Source: Micromonospora sp. CP22
GTDB lineage: Bacteria > Actinomycetota > Actinomycetes > Mycobacteriales > Micromonosporaceae
Direction: 5' to 3'
Length of the DNA stretch: 55,093 nt
Assembly (NCBI RefSeq): GCF_009712475.1
Contig: NZ_VCJO01000024.1
Span: forward strand, 1-55,093
The position numbers were made by a program, and so were the translations under genes. The notes below the pieces were generated by a model. That model had not been told where the DNA came from, did no database searches, and saw only the letters and a program-made list of their open reading frames with translations. Shown here in pieces: positions 43,298-51,370 of the stretch (position 1 is the stretch's first letter; each line of letters opens with the position of its first letter).

Positions 43298-43794
43298 GCC
43301 TGCTCACTGACGAGGTCCGCGCGCTGGCGGGGCGGACCAGGGTCTACACCGCGCCCGAGCCGTTCGGCGCCGCCGCCGGCCGCTACTTCGGCCTGGCCAT
43401 CGGTGACGACAATCCGCTCTACTCCGACGCCGAGTACGCGCGGGCGCAGGGCCTGCCGGGGGTGACCCTGCCGTTGACGCTGGTGTGCGAGACCAACCAG
43501 TACGCCGGCCTGCCGATGGACCACGAGGGATACCCCGGCCACACCTGGGGCCTGGACATCCCGGGGACCCGGCAGGTGCGGGGCGGCAACTCGTACGTCT
43601 TCCACCGGCGGATCCGGCCGGAGGACGTGGTGACGGCCACCTGGCGTATCGAGGGCGTGACCGAGAAGGTCACCGGCTCGGGGCACGCGATGCTCATCGT
43701 CATGTCCAAGGCCAGCTACACCAACCAGGACGGCGAGCTGCTCGCCGAGAACGAGGAGAGCCTCATCTTCGTGGCACTGGAGAAGTCGTCATGA
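43294..43794 (+). CDS. FAS1/HadA-like MaoC N-terminal hydratase subunit (166 aa)
   Basis: This hotdog-fold protein has the dimer-forming MaoC-N layout: APEPFGAAAGRYFGLAIGDDNPLYSDAEYAR (about 20-50), then a long loop and SYVFHRRIRPEDVVTATWRIEGVTEK. It lacks its own complete Asp/His pair. Its four-base overlap with the single MaoC gene downstream implies a heteromeric hydratase of the HadAB or ChsH1-ChsH2 kind. It likely acts on a branched or bulky enoyl-CoA. Confidence 0.78.
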   Translation: MSLLTDEVRALAGRTRVYTAPEPFGAAAGRYFGLAIGDDNPLYSDAEYARAQGLPGVTLPLTLVCETNQYAGLPMDHEGYPGHTWGLDIPGTRQVRGGNSYVFHRRIRPEDVVTATWRIEGVTEKVTGSGHAMLIVMSKASYTNQDGELLAENEESLIFVALEKSS

Positions 43795-44222
43795 GCATCA
43801 CGGTCGGGCAGGCCGTGCCGCCCCTGGAGCGCACCATTCGGCTCACGGACATGGTCGCCTACGCCGGCGCCACCTGGGACTGGCACCGGCTCCACTACGA
43901 CCCCGAGTACGTCGCGGAGAAGAAGCTCCCCGGGCCGATCGTGGACGGTCAGGTCTTCGGGGCGCTGCTGGTCGAGCAGCTGCAGGACTGGCTGGGTCCG
44001 AAGTCGTTCGTGCACCGCCTCGACTTCACCTTCCGCAACCTCGTCTTCGCTGGCGAGACCGTGCGCTGCGAGGGCACGGTCACCGAAGCCGGCTACGAAC
44101 GGATCGTGTGCGACCTGCGGGTCGTCGTGGTCGGCTCCGCAGCCCGCACCGCGGTGGCACCGGCCTCGGCGACCGTCCTGCTCGGACGGGCCGACGGACC
44201 CGGAGCGGAGGCGGCGCGATGA
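43791..44222 (+). CDS. MaoC-like hydratase subunit (143 aa)
   Basis: This partner of the preceding gene carries YAGATWDWHRLHYDPEYVAEKKLPGPIVDGQVF (about 21-53), with the catalytic Asp and His in the DWHRLHYD segment, so it is the active hydratase chain. SFVHRLDFTFRNLVFAGETVRCEGTV forms the sheet. The pair should hydrate an enoyl-CoA to the 3-hydroxyacyl-CoA used by the thiolase-fold enzyme encoded next. All three genes overlap by four bases. Confidence 0.82.
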   Translation: MSITVGQAVPPLERTIRLTDMVAYAGATWDWHRLHYDPEYVAEKKLPGPIVDGQVFGALLVEQLQDWLGPKSFVHRLDFTFRNLVFAGETVRCEGTVTEAGYERIVCDLRVVVVGSAARTAVAPASATVLLGRADGPGAEAAR

Positions 44223-45370
44223 ACGGCACCGGTGTCGCGATCGTCGGCGCCGCCGAGTCCGACCTCGGGGTGACCGACCAGCCCATCCTCGGCCTGCAGA
44301 CCCAGGCGATCACCCGGGCCCTCGACGACGCCGGGCTCGCCCTGCGCGACGTCGACGGGCTGGCCACCACCGGCATCTCCCGGTTCTCCGCCACCCAGCT
44401 CGCCGACTGGCTGGGCATCCAGCCGAAGTGGACCGACTCGACCTTCGCCGGCGGCTCGGCGTACGAGATGTACGTCGCCCGCGCGGCGCAGGCGATCCGG
44501 GCCGGGCAGGCCGAGACCGTGCTGGTCAGTTTCGCGTCGAACCAGCGCTCGGCGCGGTCCCGCTCGCTCGGCGGTGTGGTGGAGGCCCACACGCCCGAGG
44601 CGCAGTTCGAGACGCCGTACGCCCCGCTGTATCCGCTGTCCTACTACGCGATGGCGGCGCAGCGGTACCTGCACGAATTCGGCGCCACGCGCGAGCAGTT
44701 GGCCGAGATCGCCGTGGCGGCCCGGGAGTGGGCGCTGCTCAACCCGAAGGCCTTCCGGTACGGCGCCGGCCCGCTGACGGTCGAGGACGTGCTCGCGGCC
44801 CCGATGATCTCCAGCCCGCTCACCACCGCGGACTGCTGCCTGGTGACCGACGGAGGCGGGGCCGTGGTGCTCACCTCCAGCGAGCGGGCCCGCGACCTGC
44901 GCAAAACGCCGGTCGAGGTGCTCGGTTACGGCGAGCGGACCACCAATACCTCGATGACCGCCGTGGACAACCTGACGCTGACGGGGGCGGTGGGTTCCTC
45001 GGCCGACGCCCTGGCTCGTGCCGGCCTTTCGATCTCCGACATCGACGTCATCGAGGTCTACGACTCGTTCACGATCACGGTGGCGTTGACGCTCGAGGCG
45101 CTCGGGGTCTGCGGTCGGGGCGAGGCGCTGGACTTCATCCAGGACGGCCGGATCCGCCCCGGCGGGCAGTTGCCGCTGAACACCAACGGCGGCGGCCTGT
45201 CCTACTGCCACCCCGGTCAGTACGGGGTGCTGCTGCTCGTCGAGGCCGTTCGTCAGCTGCGCGGCGAATGCGGGCCCCGCCAGGTGGCCGGCGCACGCAC
45301 CGCGCTGGCGCACGGCACCGGCGGGATTCTGTCCACGCACGCGACTGTGATCTTGGGGGTCGACCGATGA
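44219..45370 (+). CDS. Thiolase-fold lipid-transfer/SCP-x-like or retro-aldolase protein (383 aa)
   Basis: The thiolase fold is clear from GVAIVGAAESDLG, LQTQAITRALDDAGLALRDVDGLATTG, and a C-terminal LPLNTNGGGLSYCHPGQYGVLLLVEAVRQL. The nucleophilic Cys of degradative thiolases is missing: the active-site loop is STFAGGSAYEM (residues 74-84). Tyr in IEVYDSFT and in the SYCHPGQYG loop remain. This matches the Ltp2-type thiolase-like proteins, which cleave 3-hydroxyacyl-CoA by retro-aldol reaction with a DUF35 partner. The following DUF35 gene fits this reading well. Confidence 0.8.
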   Translation: MNGTGVAIVGAAESDLGVTDQPILGLQTQAITRALDDAGLALRDVDGLATTGISRFSATQLADWLGIQPKWTDSTFAGGSAYEMYVARAAQAIRAGQAETVLVSFASNQRSARSRSLGGVVEAHTPEAQFETPYAPLYPLSYYAMAAQRYLHEFGATREQLAEIAVAAREWALLNPKAFRYGAGPLTVEDVLAAPMISSPLTTADCCLVTDGGGAVVLTSSERARDLRKTPVEVLGYGERTTNTSMTAVDNLTLTGAVGSSADALARAGLSISDIDVIEVYDSFTITVALTLEALGVCGRGEALDFIQDGRIRPGGQLPLNTNGGGLSYCHPGQYGVLLLVEAVRQLRGECGPRQVAGARTALAHGTGGILSTHATVILGVDR

Positions 45371-45771
45371 AGGCGCCATCCGTGCCCCCGGCCGACGTCG
45401 TCACGGCCGGCTGGTGGGACGCGACCCGCGAGCACCGACTCGCGGTGCAGCGGTGCGCGGAGTGTTCCGGCGTGCAGCACCCTCCGCGTTCGTTGTGTAT
45501 CCACTGCGGGCGCACCGACACGCTCCGGTTCGACACCGCCGCCGGCACCGGGGTCGTCGATTCGTTCACGGTCGTGTACCGCTCGCCGGTCCCCGACACG
45601 GACGTCCCCTACGTCATCGCCCGGGTCCGCCTCGACGAAGGCGTCATCTGCCTGACCCGGCTCGAAAACGCCGAGCCCGATGCCTGGCGCATCGGTGACC
45701 GCGTCGCCGTGGACTGGGTCGACCTCGACGACGGGCGAGCGCTGCCGGTCTTCGTACCCGCTCCCCGCTAG
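45367..45771 (+). CDS. DUF35 zinc-ribbon/OB-fold protein (134 aa)
   Basis: Rubredoxin-like zinc-ribbon Cys pairs (QRCAECSGVQHPPRSLCIHCG, about 29-49) precede an OB fold (GVVDSFTVVYRSPVPDTDVPYVIARVRLDEGV). DUF35 proteins partner thiolase-fold enzymes and can bind acyl-CoA. The gene overlaps its thiolase-like partner by four bases. In steroid side-chain catabolism this domain is fused to a MaoC subunit (ChsH2). Here it is a separate chain. Confidence 0.85.
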   Translation: MKAPSVPPADVVTAGWWDATREHRLAVQRCAECSGVQHPPRSLCIHCGRTDTLRFDTAAGTGVVDSFTVVYRSPVPDTDVPYVIARVRLDEGVICLTRLENAEPDAWRIGDRVAVDWVDLDDGRALPVFVPAPR

Positions 45772-45816
45772 CCGGCGCCACGCCGACCCCCTTGCCAGCA
45801 CAGAGAGGCATTGCAC

Positions 45817-46977
45817 GTGGACTTCAAGCTCAACGAGGAACAGCGCGAATTCCGCGCGCTCCTGCGCCAGTTCGTGGACCGGGAGGTCGTCCCCGTCGCG
45901 CGGGAGTGGGAGCAGTCCGGCCGATACCCGACGGAGATCGTCAAGGGCATGGCCGACATGGGCCTGTTCGGCATCACCGTGCCCGAGGAGTACGGCGGCC
46001 TCGACCTCGACCCGGTCTCCTTCGCTCTCGTCTTCGAGGAGATCGCCCGCGGCTGGATGGGTATCGCCGGCATCCTCGGTAGCCACTCGCTGGCCTGCCG
46101 ATTGATCGCCATGCACGGCACGGAGGAGCAAAAGCAGAAGTACCTGCCCGAGCTGGCGACCGGTGTGCGGCGTACCGGTATCGGGCTGACGGAGCCCGAC
46201 GCCGGCACCGACCTGCAGGGAATTCGCACGACTGCCCGGCTCGACGGCGACCACTATGTCGTCAACGGCTCCAAGATGTGGATCACCAACGCCCGGTACG
46301 CCGACCCGTTGCCCGTGCTGGTCAAGACCGACCCGAGCGCGTCGCCCGCGCACAAGGGGATGAGCGTTCTGCTGATCGAGGCGGACACCCCGGGGTACGA
46401 GGTCACCAAGGACATCCCGAAGCTCGGCTACAAGGGCACCGAATCCTGCGAAATCTCACTGCAGGACGTACGGGTGCACCGTGACCAGTTGGTCGGAGGC
46501 GTCGAAGGCAAGGGCATGCAGCAGGTGCTGTCGGCCCTCGAGTGGGGCCGGGTGAACATCGCGGCCCGCTCGGTTGGGATCGCCCAGCGTGCCCATGACG
46601 AGGCCCTCGCCTACGCCCAGCAGCGCAAGGCGTTCGGCCGGCCGATCTCGGACTTCCAGGCCATCCAGCTCAAGCTCGGGCAGCTCGGCACCCAGGTACA
46701 GGCCGCCCGCCTGATGGCCTACTGGGCCGCCGACGCCGTCCGGCAGGGGCGCGCGGACGGCCCGACCGGCATGGCGAAGATCTTCTGCTCCGAGGTGGCC
46801 CTCGAGGCGGCGATCGACTCCATGAAGGTGCACGGCGGGTACGGCTACTCCACGGAGTTCGAGGTGGAACGCCTCTACCGCGATGCCATGCTGATGAGCA
46901 TCGGCGAGGGCACCAACGACATCTTGCGGATGGTTGTGGCCAAGTCGCTGATCAGCGGAGAGACGGTGGTGGGATGA
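45817..46977 (+). CDS. Acyl-CoA dehydrogenase (386 aa)
   Basis: This is a canonical short-chain-type acyl-CoA dehydrogenase. It has FGITVPEEYGGLDLDPV, GIGLTEPDAGTDLQGIRTTA, VVNGSKMWITNAR, then AQQRKAFGRPISDFQAIQLKLG. Near the end, HGGYGYSTEFEVERLYRDAMLMSIGEGTNDILRMVV keeps the EGT motif with the catalytic Glu. This sets it apart from the other two dehydrogenases of the island. GTG 45817 has AGAGAGG eight bases upstream; a TTG at 45811 is less likely. Electrons would go to the EtfAB encoded at 49540-51291. Confidence 0.9.
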   Translation: MDFKLNEEQREFRALLRQFVDREVVPVAREWEQSGRYPTEIVKGMADMGLFGITVPEEYGGLDLDPVSFALVFEEIARGWMGIAGILGSHSLACRLIAMHGTEEQKQKYLPELATGVRRTGIGLTEPDAGTDLQGIRTTARLDGDHYVVNGSKMWITNARYADPLPVLVKTDPSASPAHKGMSVLLIEADTPGYEVTKDIPKLGYKGTESCEISLQDVRVHRDQLVGGVEGKGMQQVLSALEWGRVNIAARSVGIAQRAHDEALAYAQQRKAFGRPISDFQAIQLKLGQLGTQVQAARLMAYWAADAVRQGRADGPTGMAKIFCSEVALEAAIDSMKVHGGYGYSTEFEVERLYRDAMLMSIGEGTNDILRMVVAKSLISGETVVG

Positions 46978-47837
46978 GCGTCATCGACCTCCCACGCACC
47001 TACCTCTACGTCCCGGGTAACGCCCCAGAAAAGCTCGACAAAGCGCTCGACCGTGGCGCGGACGCACTGATCGTCGACCTCGAGGACGCCGTACCGGTCG
47101 CCGAGAAGGACCCTGCCCTCGCCGCGGTACAGGACTGGCTGCGCGCGCAGCCGACCGACCTCCGCACCGAGCTGTGGGTCCGGATCAACGGCGGGAACCG
47201 GCGGTCCGGCGACGTGGCCGCGCTGGCGGGCATCCCCGCCCTGCGCGGACTGGCCCTCGCCAAGGTGGAGTCCGCGCAGGACGTCCGCGAAGTGGCCGAC
47301 CAGCTCGCGTCGCTCGGTGACCACGACAGCGTGCTGATGCCGCTGGTCGAGTCGGCGGCCGCGGTGCTGCAGGTGGCGGCGATCGCCGCAGGACCACGTG
47401 TGCACCAGCTGCAGATCGGTGAGGTGGACCTGGCCGGTGACACCGGACTCGAACCCGGCCAGGACGAGGCCGAGCTTGCCGGCATCCGCATGATGGTGGT
47501 GCTGGCCAGCGCAGCTGCAGGCATCAACCCACCGGTGGGTCCCGTCTCGCGGATCACCAAGGACGCCAAAGCGTTCGCCGAGTCCACCCGCCGGGTGCGT
47601 CGCCAAGGCTTCCTCGGCCGCGCATGCATCCACCCGGCTCAGGTCCCCGTGGTGCACGAAGTGTTCACCCCCAGTCGAGAGGAAGCCGAGGAGGCTCGAA
47701 CGGTGATCAGCCGGCTGGAGGCGGCAGAGGCCGAGGGGAGCGGTGTGCTGCTCGACGACCAGGGGCGCCTCGTGGACGGTGCCGTGCTCAGGAACGCGCA
47801 CAAGATCCTGGCCCTCGCGGCTCGCGCGGAGCCCTGA
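46974..47837 (+). CDS. HpcH/HpaI-CitE-like aldolase/lyase (287 aa)
   Basis: The TIM-barrel CitE/malyl-CoA lyase-like family is recognised from PRTYLYVPGNAPEKLDKALDRGADALIVDLEDAVPVAEKD (residues 7-46), WVRINGG, VLMPLVESAAAVLQVA, and IGEVDLAGDTG, which supplies the metal-binding acids. A C-terminal GRACIHPAQVPVVHEVFTP block is typical for (S)-citramalyl-CoA/malyl-CoA lyases. It would cleave or form a C-C bond on a hydroxyacyl-CoA, giving acetyl-CoA or glyoxylate-type products. Confidence 0.87.
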   Translation: MSVIDLPRTYLYVPGNAPEKLDKALDRGADALIVDLEDAVPVAEKDPALAAVQDWLRAQPTDLRTELWVRINGGNRRSGDVAALAGIPALRGLALAKVESAQDVREVADQLASLGDHDSVLMPLVESAAAVLQVAAIAAGPRVHQLQIGEVDLAGDTGLEPGQDEAELAGIRMMVVLASAAAGINPPVGPVSRITKDAKAFAESTRRVRRQGFLGRACIHPAQVPVVHEVFTPSREEAEEARTVISRLEAAEAEGSGVLLDDQGRLVDGAVLRNAHKILALAARAEP

Positions 47838-48424
47838 TGCCCCGGCCACGCGCGATCGACCTCACCGCTGACAGCATCACCTGGCGCAGGGTCCCGATGC
47901 CGGGGGCCGAGCTCGGGCTGGATCTCGTGCCACTGGAGTCAGACGGTGACACCTTCACGATCCTGGCCCGGTTTCCCGCCGGCTTCGTCCGCGACACCCC
48001 CGGTGGCTACCTGGCCGCCGAGGAGTTCTTCGTGCTCGACGGCCACCTCGAGTTCGAGGGAGAGGTCCACGGCCCAGGTGAGCTGACACACGTCCCGGCG
48101 CGGTTCCTGCGAACCAGAATGCAGGCGCCGCAGGGGTGCACAGCGCTGGCGTGGTTCGGCGGTCCGGCGATCTTCCGGACTCCGGAGGAGATTGGCCCGA
48201 CCGCCGCTGAACCGATCATCTCCGTCGATGTTCGCTCCGGCCTGCGCGGCGAGGTGTTGCTGACGTCGGAGGCCCGCTGGCGGATCACCACGGTCGACGA
48301 CTGGCCCGAGGGAGCGGAGGCATTCGATCTCGCTGGCACGCGCTGGGCCCGCGCGGCCGCCGACTGGCCGGGCGAACCTCCCTCGGGTGACATCATGGTG
48401 CGGGAACCGGTGGCTCGTGGCTGA
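47837..48424 (+). CDS. Cupin-fold protein, DUF4437-like (195 aa)
   Basis: The beta-barrel shows RFPAGFVRDTPGGYLAAEEFFVLDGHLEFEGEVHGPGELTHVPARFLRTRM (about 36-86), a cupin motif with an EEFFVLDG core. A second half with SEARWRITTVDDWPEG follows. It resembles part of the longer cupin at 32567. Overlaps of one base with the lyase stop and eight bases with the thioesterase gene show cotranslation. The ligand and reaction are unknown. Confidence 0.72.
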   Translation: MPRPRAIDLTADSITWRRVPMPGAELGLDLVPLESDGDTFTILARFPAGFVRDTPGGYLAAEEFFVLDGHLEFEGEVHGPGELTHVPARFLRTRMQAPQGCTALAWFGGPAIFRTPEEIGPTAAEPIISVDVRSGLRGEVLLTSEARWRITTVDDWPEGAEAFDLAGTRWARAAADWPGEPPSGDIMVREPVARG

Positions 48425-49166
48425 CCGCGCGCACTTCGTCGAGGAATGGCGCGGCTTCGACGGCGTCTTCGGCGGTCGCGTGATCGCCGCGCTCGGTGAG
48501 GCCGCTCAGTGCATCCCGGGGTTCGAGGTGCTGTCCCTGGCGGTCGAGTTCAGCGGCTCAGTGGGCCTCGGGGATGCGGATCTGCTCGTCTCGCCCCGGC
48601 ACCAGGGCGGACGGACCGCGTGCGTTGAGGTCTCGCTGCTCCAGGGCCGCCCCCGGGCCCGCGCCGTAGCGAAGCTGGCCCGCGTCCGGGGCGCCGAGAT
48701 CCCCAGCGCGCCGATCGACCTGGCCGGCATACTCACGCCGGAGCAGACCCCCAGGTACGACCCGCCGTACCGCGACCAGCCGTGGAGCCGACTGCTCGAG
48801 CTACGGCTGATTCCCGACACGGGCGCCGGGAGGGCCACGCGCGCCTGGATGAGGCTGAACGAGCCGGCTCGTCCGGTGGCCACGCTCGACGCACTCGGCC
48901 GCGCGGCGGTACTTATCGACGCGGTACCGCCCGGGCTCTTCCTCAGCCCGCGCGTGCCGGCGTTCGTTCCCACCATCGACTTCACGCTTCACCTTCGGCC
49001 GCAGCCGCCCGCTCCTCGCGACGGGTGGTACCTCGTGGTGTCGTCCACGGTCTGGGCCCGCGACGACTTCTGCATGGAGGACACCTCTCTATACACCTCA
49101 ATGGGCGAAATGGTCGCCCAGGCGCGTCAGAACCGTCGGGTCGTCTGGCCGGCCGACGTCGACTGA
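48417..49166 (+). CDS. Acyl-CoA thioesterase-like double-hotdog protein (249 aa)
   Basis: The sequence resembles TesB-type or PaaI-like thioesterase II proteins made of two hotdog halves. Visible pieces are FDGVFGGRVIAALGEAAQCIPGFEVLSLAVEF (about 14-46), GGRTACVEVSLLQGRPRARAVAKL, and a second half with FVPTIDFTLHLRPQPP and YLVVSSTVWARDDFCMEDTSLYTSMGEMVAQARQNR. It would release free acid from CoA esters. GTG at 48417 overlaps the upstream stop. It is the last intact gene of the long operon. Confidence 0.78.
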   Translation: MADRAHFVEEWRGFDGVFGGRVIAALGEAAQCIPGFEVLSLAVEFSGSVGLGDADLLVSPRHQGGRTACVEVSLLQGRPRARAVAKLARVRGAEIPSAPIDLAGILTPEQTPRYDPPYRDQPWSRLLELRLIPDTGAGRATRAWMRLNEPARPVATLDALGRAAVLIDAVPPGLFLSPRVPAFVPTIDFTLHLRPQPPAPRDGWYLVVSSTVWARDDFCMEDTSLYTSMGEMVAQARQNRRVVWPADVD

Positions 49167-49195
49167 TAACCCCGCCCGCCACGAAGGGAACCAGC

Positions 49196-49474
49196 ATGAC
49201 CGAGATTGATACCCCGCCGGGACATAGAAACCAACCCAGCGCCGGGATGATCGGCGGCATCTGGCCCAGCGCTGGACGCCGCCGGCCTCCGCGTGGCCAT
49301 CGGATCCCGCGATACCGGCGTGCCGCGGCAGCCGCCGCCCAGATCAAGTCCATGGGGAGCCGCCACCGGCCTGGTGTCGCTGACTGCTTGGCCTGGGCCG
49401 ACGTCGTCGTCCTGGCCCGGTCCTGTCCGCCTCTTTCAGACGGTCGCGGGACTGAAAGGGACGGCATCCTATGA
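49196..49474 (+). pseudogene. Decayed F420:NADP oxidoreductase-like gene
   Basis: An ATG at 49196 with GAAGGGA upstream opens a 92-codon frame. Its start (GMIGGIWPS) and later part (AAAAAAQIKSMG...VADCLAWADVVVLA) resemble NADPH-dependent F420 reductase. The intervening AAGLRVAIGSRD segment, the nucleotide-binding strand, is found in another frame at about 49275-49315. The intact relative at 51371 has GGTGPQGRGLARRFAAAGLAVVIGSRD in the same order. So the gene suffered at least two frameshifts and lost its C-terminal half. It looks like a degraded paralog. Confidence 0.65.
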
Positions 49475-49533
49475 ACGTCCAGAAAGTTATGGAGCTGGCT
49501 CGGCCGGCAGATTACGTAGTGGGAGGTCGTTGA
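49471..49533 (+). pseudogene. 20-codon frame, possible aldehyde dehydrogenase N-terminus remnant
   Basis: ATG at 49471 overlaps the stop of the decayed reductase frame (ATGA) and encodes MNVQKVMELARPADYVVGGR before a TGA. The end resembles the YxxGGRW start segment of aldehyde dehydrogenases, so it may be the stub of a deleted gene. It could also be a short leader coupled to the etfB gene seven bases on. The evidence is thin. Confidence 0.3.
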
Positions 49534-49539
49534 AGCGCG

Positions 49540-50319
49540 ATGAATATCGTCGTACTCGTCAAACAGGTGCCTGATTCGGGGGCGGACCGCAGCCTGCGTG
49601 CTGACGACAACACTGTCGACCGTGGTTCGACGGACAACGTGATCAATGAAATGGATGAGTATGCCATCGAGGAGGCGTTGAAGGTCAAGGAATCGGTCGG
49701 CGGTGAGGTCACGGTCCTGACGATGGGTCCGGATCGGGCGTCCGAGTCGATCCGTAAGGCGTTGTCGATGGGCCCGGACAAGGCGGTGCATGTGATGGAC
49801 GACGCCCTGCACGGCTCGTGCGCAGTAGCGACGTCAAAGGTCCTCGCCGCCGCTCTCGGCCAGCTGGGCGCGGATCTGATCATCTGTGGTGCGGAGTCGA
49901 CGGACGGGCGGGTGCAGGTGATCCCACACATGATCGCCGAGCGGCTGGGTGTGGCCGCCCTGACCGGTGCGCGGAAGCTCACCGTCGACGGGTCGACGCT
50001 GACCGTCGAGCGGCAGACCGAGGAGGGCTATGAGGTGGTCACCGCCTCGACGCCGGCAATGGTGTCGGTGTGGGACACGATCAACGAGCCGCGGTATCCG
50101 TCGTTCAAGGGGATCATGGCGGCGAAGAAGAAGCCGGTGCAGACCCTGTCCCTGGCCGATCTGGGCATCGCCGCCGCTGAGGTGGGTTTCGACGGGGCGA
50201 CCAGCACGGTGTTGGAGCACGCCAAGCGCCCGCTGCGGTCGGCCGGCGTGAAGGTCACCGATGAGGACGACGGCGGCGTGAAGCTGGTGGAGTTCCTCGC
50301 TTCCGAGAAGTTCGTGTGA
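49540..50319 (+). CDS. etfB: Electron transfer flavoprotein beta subunit (259 aa)
   Basis: EtfB binds AMP and, with EtfA, carries electrons from acyl-CoA dehydrogenases to the respiratory chain. MNIVVLVKQVPDSG starts the protein. VTVLTMGPDRASESIRKALSMGPDKAVHV, LGADLIICGAESTDGRVQVIPHMIAERLGV and the C-terminal FKGIMAAKKKPVQTLSLADLGI are family blocks. Its location after three acyl-CoA dehydrogenase genes fits the pathway role. It is followed 12 bases later by etfA. Confidence 0.93.
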   Translation: MNIVVLVKQVPDSGADRSLRADDNTVDRGSTDNVINEMDEYAIEEALKVKESVGGEVTVLTMGPDRASESIRKALSMGPDKAVHVMDDALHGSCAVATSKVLAAALGQLGADLIICGAESTDGRVQVIPHMIAERLGVAALTGARKLTVDGSTLTVERQTEEGYEVVTASTPAMVSVWDTINEPRYPSFKGIMAAKKKPVQTLSLADLGIAAAEVGFDGATSTVLEHAKRPLRSAGVKVTDEDDGGVKLVEFLASEKFV

Positions 50320-50331
50320 GGGGTGCGGGTC

Positions 50332-51291
50332 ATGTCTGAGATTTTCGTCGTCGTTGACGCCACCGGTGAGTTCGGCGTCAAGAAGGTCACCCTGGAGATG
50401 CTCACCCTCGCCCGGCAGTTGGGCACCCCCGCCGCGGTCGTGCTCGGCGGTCCCGGCGCCGCAGACGCGCTGAGCCCGAAGCTGGGTGAGTACGGCGCGG
50501 CGAAGGTTTATGCCGCGGAGGGAGAGGAGATCGACGGCTACCTGGTGGCCCCGAAGGCCACCGTGCTGGCCGATCTGGTCAAGCGGGTGCGCCCGGGTGC
50601 GGTGCTGCTGGCCTCGTCGCAGGAGGGCAAGGAAATCGCCGCCCGCCTGGCGGTGAAGCTGCACAACGGCATCCTGACCGACGCGACCGACCTGGCCGCA
50701 GACGGCACCGCGACCCAGGCGGTGTTCGCCGGTTCCACCATCGTGAAGTCGAAGGTCACTCGTGGCCTGCCGCTGGTTACCGTCCGCCCGAACTCGCTGT
50801 CCCCGACCCCGGCTCCGGCCAGCCCCGAGGTGGAGCAGCTCACCGTTACCGTCAGCGACACGGACAAGCTGGCCCGGGTGGTGCAGCGGGTCGCCGAGCA
50901 AAAGAGCTCACGCCCGGAGCTGACCGAAGCCTCCGTCGTCGTGTCCGGTGGTCGTGGTGTCGGTAACGCGGACAACTTCAAGCTCGTCGAGGAACTGGCC
51001 GACCTGCTCGGCGGTGCGGTGGGCGCGTCCCGGGCAGCGGTGGACTCGGGCTTCTACCCGCACCAGTTCCAGGTCGGGCAGACCGGCAAGACGGTCTCCC
51101 CCCAGCTGTACATCGCCCTGGGTATCTCCGGGGCGATCCAGCACCGGGCCGGGATGCAGACCTCCAAGACCATCGTCGCGGTCAACAAGGACGCCGAAGC
51201 GCCGATCTTCGAACTGGCCGACTTCGGCGTGGTCGGCGATTTGTTCAAAATCGTACCGCAGGCCGTCGAGGAGATCCGCAAGCGCACGTGA
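50332..51291 (+). CDS. etfA: Electron transfer flavoprotein alpha subunit (319 aa)
   Basis: The alpha subunit carries FAD in its C-terminal domain: VVSGGRGVGNADNFKLVEELADLLGGAVGASRAAVD, then YPHQFQVGQTGKTVSPQLYIALGISGAIQHRAGMQ and IVAVNKDAEAPIFELADFGVVGDLF. All FAD-contact motifs are present. The N-terminal SEIFVVVDATGEFGVKKVTLE is usual. An in-frame GTG at 50323 is rejected in favour of ATG 50332. It forms an operon with etfB. Confidence 0.93.
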   Translation: MSEIFVVVDATGEFGVKKVTLEMLTLARQLGTPAAVVLGGPGAADALSPKLGEYGAAKVYAAEGEEIDGYLVAPKATVLADLVKRVRPGAVLLASSQEGKEIAARLAVKLHNGILTDATDLAADGTATQAVFAGSTIVKSKVTRGLPLVTVRPNSLSPTPAPASPEVEQLTVTVSDTDKLARVVQRVAEQKSSRPELTEASVVVSGGRGVGNADNFKLVEELADLLGGAVGASRAAVDSGFYPHQFQVGQTGKTVSPQLYIALGISGAIQHRAGMQTSKTIVAVNKDAEAPIFELADFGVVGDLFKIVPQAVEEIRKRT

Positions 51292-51370
51292 TGGGCGGCA
51301 TTGTCGAGTCAACCAGCTCGTGTCCCGTTAGCGAAGCTGACTACAGACTGACCAGAAGGAGTAAGACATC

